Positions 1-5,977 of a DNA stretch of 7,460 nt are shown in pieces. The stretch's first letter is position 1. Each line of letters opens with the position of its first letter. The notes beneath the pieces are model-generated. The model did not search any database. It was not told where the DNA came from and saw only the letters and a program-made list of their open reading frames with translations. A program made the translations under genes and the position numbers. The DNA is from Candidatus Zixiibacteriota bacterium (GTDB taxonomy: Bacteria > Zixibacteria > MSB-5A5 > WJJR01): the NCBI GenBank assembly GCA_020058315.1, contig JAGVEK010000545.1:1-7460 (forward strand), in the 5' to 3' direction.

Positions 1-1448
1 AATTGGGCTGGATTGCATCCCGGCATCGGGTGGGAACCAGAAAGGCAGATAATGACGGCTTCGCGCGCCGGCTGGGCGCGAATTGGGATGCAGAACTTCT
101 ACAATCCAAGCGCTTGAGGACACACGTTCAACTGCTCAATGAGGGCGACAGCCGGAAGCACCTGCCATCAAACGAGACGAAATGGTCTTGGCGGACAGAT
201 TGGGCGCAGACCGTCGATTCAGTGTTCTTGGAGTGGAATGAACAGAGAGGTGACCTGAGGTTTTATCCGTCGCGCGATCGCTTCGACCAAGTTGGCCAGC
301 AGGAGAAGCTCTACCGCCAGGCGCACGGACGCTGGTCGCACGCCTCATCGCATGATAGCGCAGTCGGCCTGAAACGCATCATGCGGGCCGTTGCCTGGCG
401 GGTGGACGCAACGGTTTCCCTTAATCAGAATACCTACCATGTTCCCCGGTCGGGGGGTGGTCTCAGTTTTGTGCCCGGCGACGTGCGCACAGCCCACCGC
501 TCGTACAATCTGGGAGCCACCACTGCACTGGGACCGTTCGGTCTCGTTGTTGATTACCGATATCGCTGGGTCGAAGATCGCTACCGCGAGGCCCGCCGGG
601 ATCAGACCGCAGAGACCGGGGAAATCGATGCGGGCCTGATGCACCGGCTCAGCGATGTGGATTCGCTCGGCATCCACGCGATTTCCAGAGTGACATCGTA
701 CACCATCCCCGTCTCCGGGGCCTTCTACGATGACCGCGATCAGGCCGAGAGAGTTCTGGAGCTTTTCTGGCGCCACCAGTTTGCCTCTGGGCTGAATTTC
801 CGCCCCGTTTTCTCCTTTCAACGGCAGCACCAGCTAATCCTCTCCGCCGAGAAATCCGCCGACAACAACACCAACGACGTCTATCTCCTTGAGCCTCGAA
901 TGGAGTGGCGGCCATCCGGGGCGGTGACGCTGCTGCAGGTCTTTTCCATCCGTGCGCACTACCGATATCTTGATTTCAAGCCAGCCTCGGACCAGGGGCG
1001 TGGCACGCTGTACCGGCGCGCCGAAGCAGCGACAGACGCGCGTCTCATCCAGAACCGGCGAACCTCATGGAGTCTCCGGTACGTCTACCGTTACGAGGAT
1101 TTCGGAGGACTTTATGACAGGGGCGGCTGGGTTCAGGCCGTGGATTGGGATCGGCGCTCCCACCTGCTGGACAGCCGCCTGATTTGGCGGCCGTGGACGC
1201 GTGTGTCCGTGGAGCCGGGAATCGGGCTTGAGTACAAGCGATCGTACGACCATCGTCGCGAGGGAATCGGTGTTCGAAGAATCGCCGCCCCGCCGTTTTG
1301 GCGGCGTCAGGTTCTCCTAAGTGCCCAGTGGCGGTCCAGGCATGGATACAATGTCCGCCTGTCAATCGGGCGGCGCGTACAAGATTCGGGGCTTGGTTCG
1401 CGCGACCTCGACGACCGTTGGGAACTGACCATGTCGAAGGACCTGTGA
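1..1448 (+). CDS. Outer-membrane beta-barrel protein, 3' part (5' end outside window)
   Basis: This is the C-terminal part (about 481 residues visible) of a protein whose frame is already open at the left edge; codons begin at base 3. The TTG at base 3 is not a credible start, since no Shine-Dalgarno or signal peptide is seen there. From about residue 128 to the end the chain is a series of short stretches in which polar and hydrophobic or aromatic residues alternate, separated by turns rich in D, R, G and N. Examples are residues 131-146, 165-191, 224-237, 264-281, 307-325, 354-365, 390-411 and 434-458. This is the signature of amphipathic strands of an outer-membrane barrel. The chain is unusually rich in W, Y and R and ends in KDL rather than the terminal F or W common in barrels. 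No plug or TonB motif is visible in this part. The stop is 2 bases before the next start, so it is very likely co-translated with the two lipoproteins. I do not recognise the family; the barrel call is from pattern only. Confidence 0.8.
   Translation, partial: LGWIASRHRVGTRKADNDGFARRLGANWDAELLQSKRLRTHVQLLNEGDSRKHLPSNETKWSWRTDWAQTVDSVFLEWNEQRGDLRFYPSRDRFDQVGQQEKLYRQAHGRWSHASSHDSAVGLKRIMRAVAWRVDATVSLNQNTYHVPRSGGGLSFVPGDVRTAHRSYNLGATTALGPFGLVVDYRYRWVEDRYREARRDQTAETGEIDAGLMHRLSDVDSLGIHAISRVTSYTIPVSGAFYDDRDQAERVLELFWRHQFASGLNFRPVFSFQRQHQLILSAEKSADNNTNDVYLLEPRMEWRPSGAVTLLQVFSIRAHYRYLDFKPASDQGRGTLYRRAEAATDARLIQNRRTSWSLRYVYRYEDFGGLYDRGGWVQAVDWDRRSHLLDSRLIWRPWTRVSVEPGIGLEYKRSYDHRREGIGVRRIAAPPFWRRQVLLSAQWRSRHGYNVRLSIGRRVQDSGLGSRDLDDRWELTMSKDL
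1436..1441 (+). promoter_or_regulatory. Shine-Dalgarno for the first lipoprotein
   Basis: GAAGGA lies 9 bases before the ATG at 1451, inside the last codons of the barrel gene. It fixes the lipoprotein start at 1451 rather than at upstream in-frame codons from 1298, and suggests translational coupling across the 2-base gap. Confidence 0.7.
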
Positions 1449-1450
1449 AA

Positions 1451-2035
1451 ATGAACTCCACATGCTCACTTGGCCCCATGGTTGTGTTGGCTCTGTTGAG
1501 CTTCGGCTGTGCCAAGGATCCGTTCTCCACCCGTCGGCCAAGCCATCCAACCGGCGAACAAGGGACCTACCGGACCCCGGTCGATCCGCAAATCGCGCTG
1601 GACACCAACCTTTATTACGCCATGGTCGAGCGCAACGCCGCCCATTACGTACAGACCCTGGCGGATTCACTGGTCTGCATCTTCGATTACGTGCTCACTG
1701 GGCCACCGGATTCTGCACAAGGCTGGGGAAGAATCGAAGAGGATCGGATCGCCCGCAACCTCTTTGCCGGGACTTCAGTGGTGTCTGTCGTCTGGTGGCC
1801 CACGACGGGCCGGAGCGATCGTTACGAGGACACTCTGGCCACTCTCTATCGCACGTACGAGATCACCGCGTCGATTGTGGAGCAGGGAGGAACGAAGCCC
1901 TATGACTTCAAGGGCGAGATGGCGGTCCAATTGGCGCGCAATCAGCAGGATCTCTGGTGGATTGTGCGCTGGGAGGATTTGCACAGGGGAGACGGCACTC
2001 CGTCATGGACCGATCTGAAATCACGCTTTCGTTAG
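1451..2035 (+). CDS. Small NTF2/SnoaL-like lipoprotein (first of a tandem pair)
   Basis: This encodes a 194-residue exported protein. The start at 1451 is chosen because GAAGGA lies 9 bases upstream and a short signal peptide follows directly: residues 1-20 give a hydrophobic core (VVLALL) ending in S-F-G-C, with C20 as the likely lipidated cysteine. Ser at -3 is atypical for a lipobox, so lipidation is likely but not certain. The frame extends upstream to 1298, but that stretch overlaps the barrel gene. The mature part has an early helix-like segment (about residues 48-72, LDTNLYYAMVERNAAHYVQT), then G-W-G-R-I-E-E-D-R-I-A-R-N-L-F (91-105), beta-rich segments, and a C-terminal L-W-W-I-V-R-W-E-D-L (168-177). 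This layout resembles the NTF2/SnoaL-like cone fold; that fold is inference from pattern. No catalytic residues can be assigned, so a binding or structural role is as likely as an enzyme. Its neighbour is a diverged paralogue. Confidence 0.87.
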   Translation: MNSTCSLGPMVVLALLSFGCAKDPFSTRRPSHPTGEQGTYRTPVDPQIALDTNLYYAMVERNAAHYVQTLADSLVCIFDYVLTGPPDSAQGWGRIEEDRIARNLFAGTSVVSVVWWPTTGRSDRYEDTLATLYRTYEITASIVEQGGTKPYDFKGEMAVQLARNQQDLWWIVRWEDLHRGDGTPSWTDLKSRFR

Positions 2036-2048
2036 CGAACTTCTCACT

Positions 2049-2630
2049 ATGAGAATCGACATCCGACTGAGGTGGATGCCCGCTCAATCACTGTTTCGGA
2101 TCGCAGTGACTGGAGCGCTCTCGCTTGTTGTCGGATGCAGCAATCCGTTTGCGCCCCCCAATATCGGTCCGCGCGGTGGTGCGCCCATCAAACCGCTCAC
2201 CTCACCCGAGAATGTCCTCGACAATCTTGTCTATGCCTATGAACAGCGTGACATCGACGTCTACGAGACGCTCCTCGATCCCGATTTTGTATTTGTGTAC
2301 TTTGATCCGGACCGGATCGAGGGTATCGAGACAGTCGTTGTTCCGCGTGACGGCCCTTCGGGCGATCTGGAGCGCACCAGGCGCCTCTTTCGGGTCTTCG
2401 ATGAGATTCGAATCCCCGTATTCGATACAACTGCCACATCCGTTGATTCATCGGGTCCACGTGTCTTGCAGATGCGGAGAGTCGCTTTTCAATTGACCCT
2501 GCGGGATCTGAGCGGTGATTTCGGGTACGAATCGTTCGAAGCCACCGGCGATGCCATGTTCTGGTTTGGCCGCTCCGACTCGGGCGGCCTTTGGCATATT
2601 GTCCGTTGGGAAGACCTTTCCAACCAATGA
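2049..2630 (+). CDS. Small NTF2/SnoaL-like lipoprotein (second of a tandem pair)
   Basis: This encodes a 193-residue lipoprotein that follows its paralogue by 13 bases. The N-terminus is basic (R2, R6, R8), then a hydrophobic core and a good lipobox L-V-V-G-C with C30 as the lipidated residue. Ser at +2 would favour outer-membrane sorting under the Lol rule known from proteobacteria. A second in-frame ATG at 2076 (residue 10) would give a more compact signal peptide; GAGG at 2069-2072 lies only 3 bases before it, and no clear Shine-Dalgarno precedes 2049, so the start is uncertain by 9 codons. Like the first lipoprotein it has D/N-P-F just after the cysteine, a helix-like segment (NLVYAYEQRDIDVYETLL, about residues 58-75) followed by an aromatic beta segment (FVFVYFD), and a C-terminal L-W-H-I-V-R-W-E-D-L (181-190). 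Outside these landmarks the two have diverged strongly. The NTF2-like fold is inferred and the function is unknown. No further gene of this operon follows. Confidence 0.88.
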   Translation: MRIDIRLRWMPAQSLFRIAVTGALSLVVGCSNPFAPPNIGPRGGAPIKPLTSPENVLDNLVYAYEQRDIDVYETLLDPDFVFVYFDPDRIEGIETVVVPRDGPSGDLERTRRLFRVFDEIRIPVFDTTATSVDSSGPRVLQMRRVAFQLTLRDLSGDFGYESFEATGDAMFWFGRSDSGGLWHIVRWEDLSNQ

Positions 2631-2696
2631 TCCTGCATTCCTGATCTCGCTTCCGGTGTACATGGCGGCTGTTGTTCCGCCGCAACCTGGAAGCCA

Positions 2697-2718
2697 GTCG
2701 CCGACGGCGATCTTTGTT
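2697..2718 (+). terminator. Weak intrinsic terminator candidate after the lipoprotein operon
   Basis: TCGCC (2698-2702) and GGCGA (2706-2710) form a 5-bp stem with a 3-base loop, extended by a G-T wobble (2697/2711). It is followed by the broken T-run TCTTTGTT (2711-2718). It lies 66 bases after the stop of the second lipoprotein. The stem is short and the T-run impure, so this is only a candidate. Confidence 0.3.
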
Positions 2719-2858
2719 CGACAGCCGTGTCAGAACAGATGTTGCTGACGGGTGTGCAATGTTTTGCAGCCCCGCCCCGATGCTGCCGATGTGATTCCAT
2801 GAAAAAATAGCCTCCTGACTTCCGAAATCTGTCAACCTGTCGATAATCCTCAACGTGG

Positions 2859-2886
2859 AGGTCTCCCCGCTGAAGGCGGGGTGCCT
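2859..2886 (+). repeat. GC-rich hairpin in the receptor leader
   Basis: CCCCGC (2865-2870) and GCGGGG (2876-2881) form a perfect 6-bp stem around the loop TGAAG. An outer helix AGG-C/GCCT (2859-2863 with 2883-2886) extends it through one T-T mismatch and one bulged T. No T-run follows on either strand, so it is not a standard intrinsic terminator. It may be part of a leader RNA or a remnant palindrome. Confidence 0.6.
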
Positions 2887-2889
2887 GAG

Positions 2890-2953
2890 GGCTGATGAAC
2901 GAAATTCTCGGGTAAACGATCATCAGTCGCGATTGTACTGAGAATCTCACGGC
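2890..2953 (+). ncRNA. Candidate structured leader with possible H-type pseudoknot
   Basis: GGCTGATGA (2890-2898) is complementary to TCATCAGTC (2920-2928): 9 pairs including one G-T wobble. The 21-base loop contains ATTCTC (2904-2909), complementary to GAGAAT (2940-2945) just downstream. Together they would make an H-type pseudoknot. An alternative pairing, GCCTGAG (2883-2889) with CTCA-c-GGC (2946-2953), competes with part of the upstream hairpin. The arrangement lies 80-160 bases before the receptor start, where cis-regulatory RNAs are common. I could not match it to cobalamin, TPP, SAM, fluoride or cyclic-di-GMP riboswitch cores. Chance complementarity in a GC-rich region is a real alternative. 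Confidence 0.3.
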
Positions 2954-2974
2954 CGGCAAGTGCTCAATCAGGAT

Positions 2975-3016
2975 CGGGTCATCACGGACTCTTTAAGGGA
3001 GTTCACTCCCGACCCG
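2975..3016 (+). repeat. Nested stem-bulge-stem just before the receptor ribosome binding site
   Basis: CGGGTC (2975-2980) pairs with GACCCG (3011-3016), and inside it GGGAG (2997-3001) pairs with CTCCC (3006-3010) around the loop TTCA. The two helices abut on the 3' side and leave a 16-base bulge (2981-2996) on the 5' side. The structure ends 16 bases before the Shine-Dalgarno at 3033, so it could influence ribosome access, although it does not cover the site. Confidence 0.45.
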
Positions 3017-3032
3017 CCGGTTTGTGGCAAGC

Positions 3033-3038
3033 AAGGAG
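3033..3038 (+). promoter_or_regulatory. Shine-Dalgarno deciding the TonB receptor start
   Basis: AAGGAG lies 8 bases before the ATG at 3047, near-ideal sequence and spacing. It selects 3047 over the upstream in-frame GTG at 2960, which has no such site. Confidence 0.85.
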
Positions 3039-3046
3039 AGGGAGCC

Positions 3047-5947
3047 ATGGTGCTTTCTTCGCGAATCCGCTGGATGGGTGTTCTCGCCGCCGCTGTCTGC
3101 CTGGCTGTGCTGCTGACGGTCGCAGTCATCGCTGGCACGAGCGGCAAGATTTCGGGAGTGGTGACCGACAAGCAGACCGGGGAGCCGATCGCCGGCGCCT
3201 TGGTCACTGTGGAGGGAACCGACCTGCAGACCCGCACCGATGCCAACGGTGTGTATGTCCTTCTCAATGTTCCGGTCGGGAGATACACGCTCCAAGCGTC
3301 GCTGCCAGGCGCGGAATCAAGCCCGGGATCGGCTGAAATGCTGCTGTTTCAACAGATCGAAGTCCGGGATCTCAAGGTCTCAGTCGATCTCAACACTGAA
3401 CTGAACCTGACAATGTTCTCCAAGCCCATTGAGATGGGGACAATTGTCGTCGTTGCGGAGCGCCCCCTGGTCCTCAAGGATCGCACCGCCTCTCTCCGGG
3501 TTGTCGAGTCGGAGAGGATCGCTGCTCTACCGACCCGGGGATACCGCGATCTGCTGGCGCTTCAGCCTGGCGTCGTCATGCGCACCGGCGACCAACTCAA
3601 CGTCCGCGGCGGACGCACCTCTGAGGTGGCGTATTACGTTGACGGATTCTCTCAGCAGGATCCACTGACCGGGGTCTCAACCACGCAGATTAATAACAAC
3701 GATCTGGAGGAGATCTCGATCACAACCGGCGGTTTTAACGCGGAATACGGCTGGGTGGCATCGGGCGCGATCAACGTCACGACCAAGGATGGTGGCGACC
3801 ATCTGTCCGGGACGGCAGAGACAGTCACCGATAATTTCCATTCGGGCGGCTATGACTACAATCTCTACGATCTCAGTCTCTCCGGTCCGCTCAGTCCTCT
3901 CACCGACCGCGTGAAATTCATCGTTTCCGGCGAGCGCCGCTGGCAGGGAGATCGTACCCCGTCGGCAACCGCCGGAGGGCCTCTTCCGCATAACAGTTCG
4001 GGTGGATGGACCTGGCGCGGGAAAGTGAACTGGAAACTGACCAGCGCGACAGAACTCAAACTCGGTGCGCTCAACTCGGCGGATAATTGGAAAATGTGGA
4101 GGAGCGCCTGGCAGTTCGATCTGGACCACGCGCCGCGCTTGAACGACAACAATCAGTCTGTCAACGCCACTTTGCAGCACGTGATCGATCCGACAACGTT
4201 CTTCACAGTGGCGGGCAGTTATTTCGCGACCGAGCGAACAAGGGGCGACGGTGTCTACTTCGATGACATCTGGGCCTATGGCCGCCCCGGTGGAAGTTAC
4301 AATTTCGATGCGGAAGGGCTGTTTTACTCCTGGGATGACATCAATGGCCCCACGGCGGTCGAAGATACCACGATCGATGGCCGGCAGTACGTGCTGCGTG
4401 GCGATGAATCCGCCATCTGGAACAATTACATTCATCGCCAGTCCTCGTATGTCGGATTCGACTTCGACGTCGTCAGTCAAGTCAATCGCAATCATGAACT
4501 GCGCGCCGGCGCCGAGTTCCAGCGTCACACGTTGCGGCGCTATCAGCACTTGTTCCCGTCAAACGTGTATCAGGGCTACGGCCCGGACCAGAAGGGTTTC
4601 CAGGATGTCGACCGCTATGGATACAGCATCACGGGCGAGCATCTGGAGGACGGAGGGCTGCAGGGCGCCAAGCATCCGGTGACTTTTGCCGCCTATGCGC
4701 AGGACAAGCTGGAACTCAGTGGCCTCATTGTCAACGCCGGCCTCCGCGTCGATTATCTGAATGTCAACACGAAGCGGCTGCGTGACGAATCGAATCCTCT
4801 CGATCCGGACCACTACCTGTCTTTGCCCCACCCGACGGACGAGCAGCGGCAGATGGCCCAAGTGCTTGATCCCGGTGATCTCGAGGATAGCCGTGCTGAA
4901 GTCGAACTCTCTCCCCGATTGGGCATTGCTTTTCCCGTCACAGACGAGTCTGTCTTTCATGTCTCTTATGGGCGGTTCATGCAACGGCCTGATCTTCAGA
5001 ATCTGTACGTATCTTATGATTACTTGGAATACAAGATCAAGAACGGCGGATACTTCTTCCCGTTTGGCAATCCCAATCTGCGGCCCGAGCGGACGACGGC
5101 GTACGAAATCGGATGGACCCGTCAGCTTGGCTCGAATTCGTCCTTCAATGTGACTGCCTACTACAAAGATGTGGCCGATCTGACCGAGGTCGGCAATCAA
5201 CCGGCAAGCCCGAACAGCTTCGCCACCTACCGCAATGCCGACTTCGGAACCATCAAAGGTGTCGAAGCGACATTCGAGTTGCGCCGCACACGCAATATCG
5301 GTCTGGAAGCGAGCTACTCTCTTTCGAACAGCACCGGCACTGGTTCCACGCCCAATTCCCAAAGCGACCTTGCCTGGCTGGGCGGTGATGCTCCCAAGAC
5401 GGCCAGCCCCCTCGATTATGATCAGCGGCACAAGCTGACAGCGATTTTCGACCTGCGTGCCGGCGATCATGAGGGCCCCGCGCTGGGCCGGTGGCACTTC
5501 CTGGAAAACTGCGGACTGAACGCCACGTGGGTTGCCGGCAGCGGATTCCCCTACACGCCGAAACAGATGTACAATGCCGTCACCGTGCTGAGCACACGCG
5601 CCAACAATGCAGGATCAATCAACTCGCAGTCCAGTCCCTGGACGATGCAATTTGACCTCAAGGCGACCAAGATGATCGCCTGGGGGCCCTCGCGCGTCGA
5701 ATTCCAGTTGTGGATTCTCAATCTGTTCAATCGAAAAAACGTCGTCAATGTCTACCGGACATCCGGGCTTGCCAATTCAACAGGCTGGGCCCAGACGGAA
5801 GAAGGCCAAAGTTTTCTCGATAGTTTCGACCAATCGCACGACTCGTCTCAACTGACGGGGCAGCAAAAATACACGCTGCGCGAGAACGATCCGCTGAACT
5901 ACGGACTCCCGCGGCAAATACGTGCGGGAATCAAGGTGTCGTTCTAA
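3047..5947 (+). CDS. TonB-dependent outer-membrane receptor with N-terminal carboxypeptidase-regulatory-like domain
   Basis: This is a complete 966-residue TonB-dependent receptor, an outer-membrane gated channel that takes up a ligand using energy passed by TonB-ExbB-ExbD. The start at 3047 is set by AAGGAG 8 bases upstream and by the signal peptide at residues 1-30 (basic R6/R8, long hydrophobic stretch, likely cleavage near A29-G30). Residues about 33-115 form a carboxypeptidase-regulatory-like beta-sandwich (GKISGVVTDKQTGEPIAGA, then T-D-A-N-G-V-Y and P-V-G-R-Y). A TonB-box-like T-I-V-V-V-A-E (132-138) leads into the plug, marked by L-N-V-R-G-G-R (184-190), Y-Y-V-D-G (196-200) and N-A-E-Y-G (231-235). 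The barrel fills about 255-966, with NPNLRPERTTAYEIG, DYDQRHKLT and LFNRKNVVNVY landmarks and the usual C-terminal F. Length and domain order are typical of CarboxypepD-type receptors in the FCB group. No SusD-like partner is seen, so polysaccharide uptake is not supported and the ligand is unknown. The exported protein 30 bases downstream is probably co-transcribed. Confidence 0.95.
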   Translation: MVLSSRIRWMGVLAAAVCLAVLLTVAVIAGTSGKISGVVTDKQTGEPIAGALVTVEGTDLQTRTDANGVYVLLNVPVGRYTLQASLPGAESSPGSAEMLLFQQIEVRDLKVSVDLNTELNLTMFSKPIEMGTIVVVAERPLVLKDRTASLRVVESERIAALPTRGYRDLLALQPGVVMRTGDQLNVRGGRTSEVAYYVDGFSQQDPLTGVSTTQINNNDLEEISITTGGFNAEYGWVASGAINVTTKDGGDHLSGTAETVTDNFHSGGYDYNLYDLSLSGPLSPLTDRVKFIVSGERRWQGDRTPSATAGGPLPHNSSGGWTWRGKVNWKLTSATELKLGALNSADNWKMWRSAWQFDLDHAPRLNDNNQSVNATLQHVIDPTTFFTVAGSYFATERTRGDGVYFDDIWAYGRPGGSYNFDAEGLFYSWDDINGPTAVEDTTIDGRQYVLRGDESAIWNNYIHRQSSYVGFDFDVVSQVNRNHELRAGAEFQRHTLRRYQHLFPSNVYQGYGPDQKGFQDVDRYGYSITGEHLEDGGLQGAKHPVTFAAYAQDKLELSGLIVNAGLRVDYLNVNTKRLRDESNPLDPDHYLSLPHPTDEQRQMAQVLDPGDLEDSRAEVELSPRLGIAFPVTDESVFHVSYGRFMQRPDLQNLYVSYDYLEYKIKNGGYFFPFGNPNLRPERTTAYEIGWTRQLGSNSSFNVTAYYKDVADLTEVGNQPASPNSFATYRNADFGTIKGVEATFELRRTRNIGLEASYSLSNSTGTGSTPNSQSDLAWLGGDAPKTASPLDYDQRHKLTAIFDLRAGDHEGPALGRWHFLENCGLNATWVAGSGFPYTPKQMYNAVTVLSTRANNAGSINSQSSPWTMQFDLKATKMIAWGPSRVEFQLWILNLFNRKNVVNVYRTSGLANSTGWAQTEEGQSFLDSFDQSHDSSQLTGQQKYTLRENDPLNYGLPRQIRAGIKVSF

Positions 5948-5963
5948 GTGATGTTGCGCCGCT

Positions 5964-5970
5964 GGGAGGA
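5964..5970 (+). promoter_or_regulatory. Shine-Dalgarno for the downstream exported protein
   Basis: GGGAGGA lies 7 bases before the ATG at 5978. It favours that start over the in-frame ATG at 5951, whose extra nine residues are charged (MLRRWEDGR) and would precede an otherwise normal signal peptide. Confidence 0.75.
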
Positions 5971-5977
5971 TGGAAGA

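Larger units (their letters stand above)
2631..3046 (+). other. Intergenic region and probable leader of the TonB receptor gene
   Basis: These 416 bases have no convincing gene. A GTG-initiated extension of the receptor frame (from 2960) lacks a Shine-Dalgarno and would put 29 charged, proline-containing residues before the signal peptide, so it is treated as non-coding. The left part holds small hairpins, including GGCGG/CCGCC (2664-2668 with 2677-2681) and the terminator candidate at 2697-2718. The right part (2859-3016) is dense in inverted repeats listed separately. A GATAAT at 2842-2847 resembles a -10 box, but the only -35-like sequence (CTGACT, 2815-2820) is 21 bases upstream, too far for a standard sigma-70 promoter, so no promoter is called. 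Confidence 0.75.

Noticed and set aside
272..281. GCGATCGC palindrome, seen again near 7112, as a HIP1-like repeat
   Set aside because: Only isolated copies occur inside coding sequence; this is below anything beyond chance in GC-rich DNA.
1298..1450. Upstream in-frame extension of the first lipoprotein
   Set aside because: It lies inside the barrel gene in another frame and would bury the signal peptide; GAAGGA supports 1451.
2865..2905. Possible TPP riboswitch (GGGGTGCC followed by GGCTGA)
   Set aside because: The downstream conserved segments (ACCC, GAACCTGATC and the final GCGNAGGGA part) are absent.
2960..3046. GTG start at 2960 extending the TonB receptor by 29 residues
   Set aside because: It has no Shine-Dalgarno, the extra residues are charged and proline-containing ahead of the signal peptide, and the ATG at 3047 has AAGGAG at ideal spacing.
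2631..3046. Cobalamin riboswitch, common upstream of TonB receptors
   Set aside because: No GCCACTG-type B12 box or other conserved cobalamin core segment is visible in the leader.
3677..4549. Long minus-strand open frame of 290 codons
   Set aside because: It lies fully antisense to the well-supported receptor barrel, has no recognisable domain or signal, and is expected from GC-rich codon use.
4559..5497. Long minus-strand open frame of 312 codons
   Set aside because: It is antisense to the conserved receptor barrel and shows no family motif; treated as a shadow.
5951..5977. Earlier in-frame ATG at 5951 for the exported protein
   Set aside because: GGGAGGA is placed correctly for 5978, and the longer form would put charged residues before a normal signal peptide.
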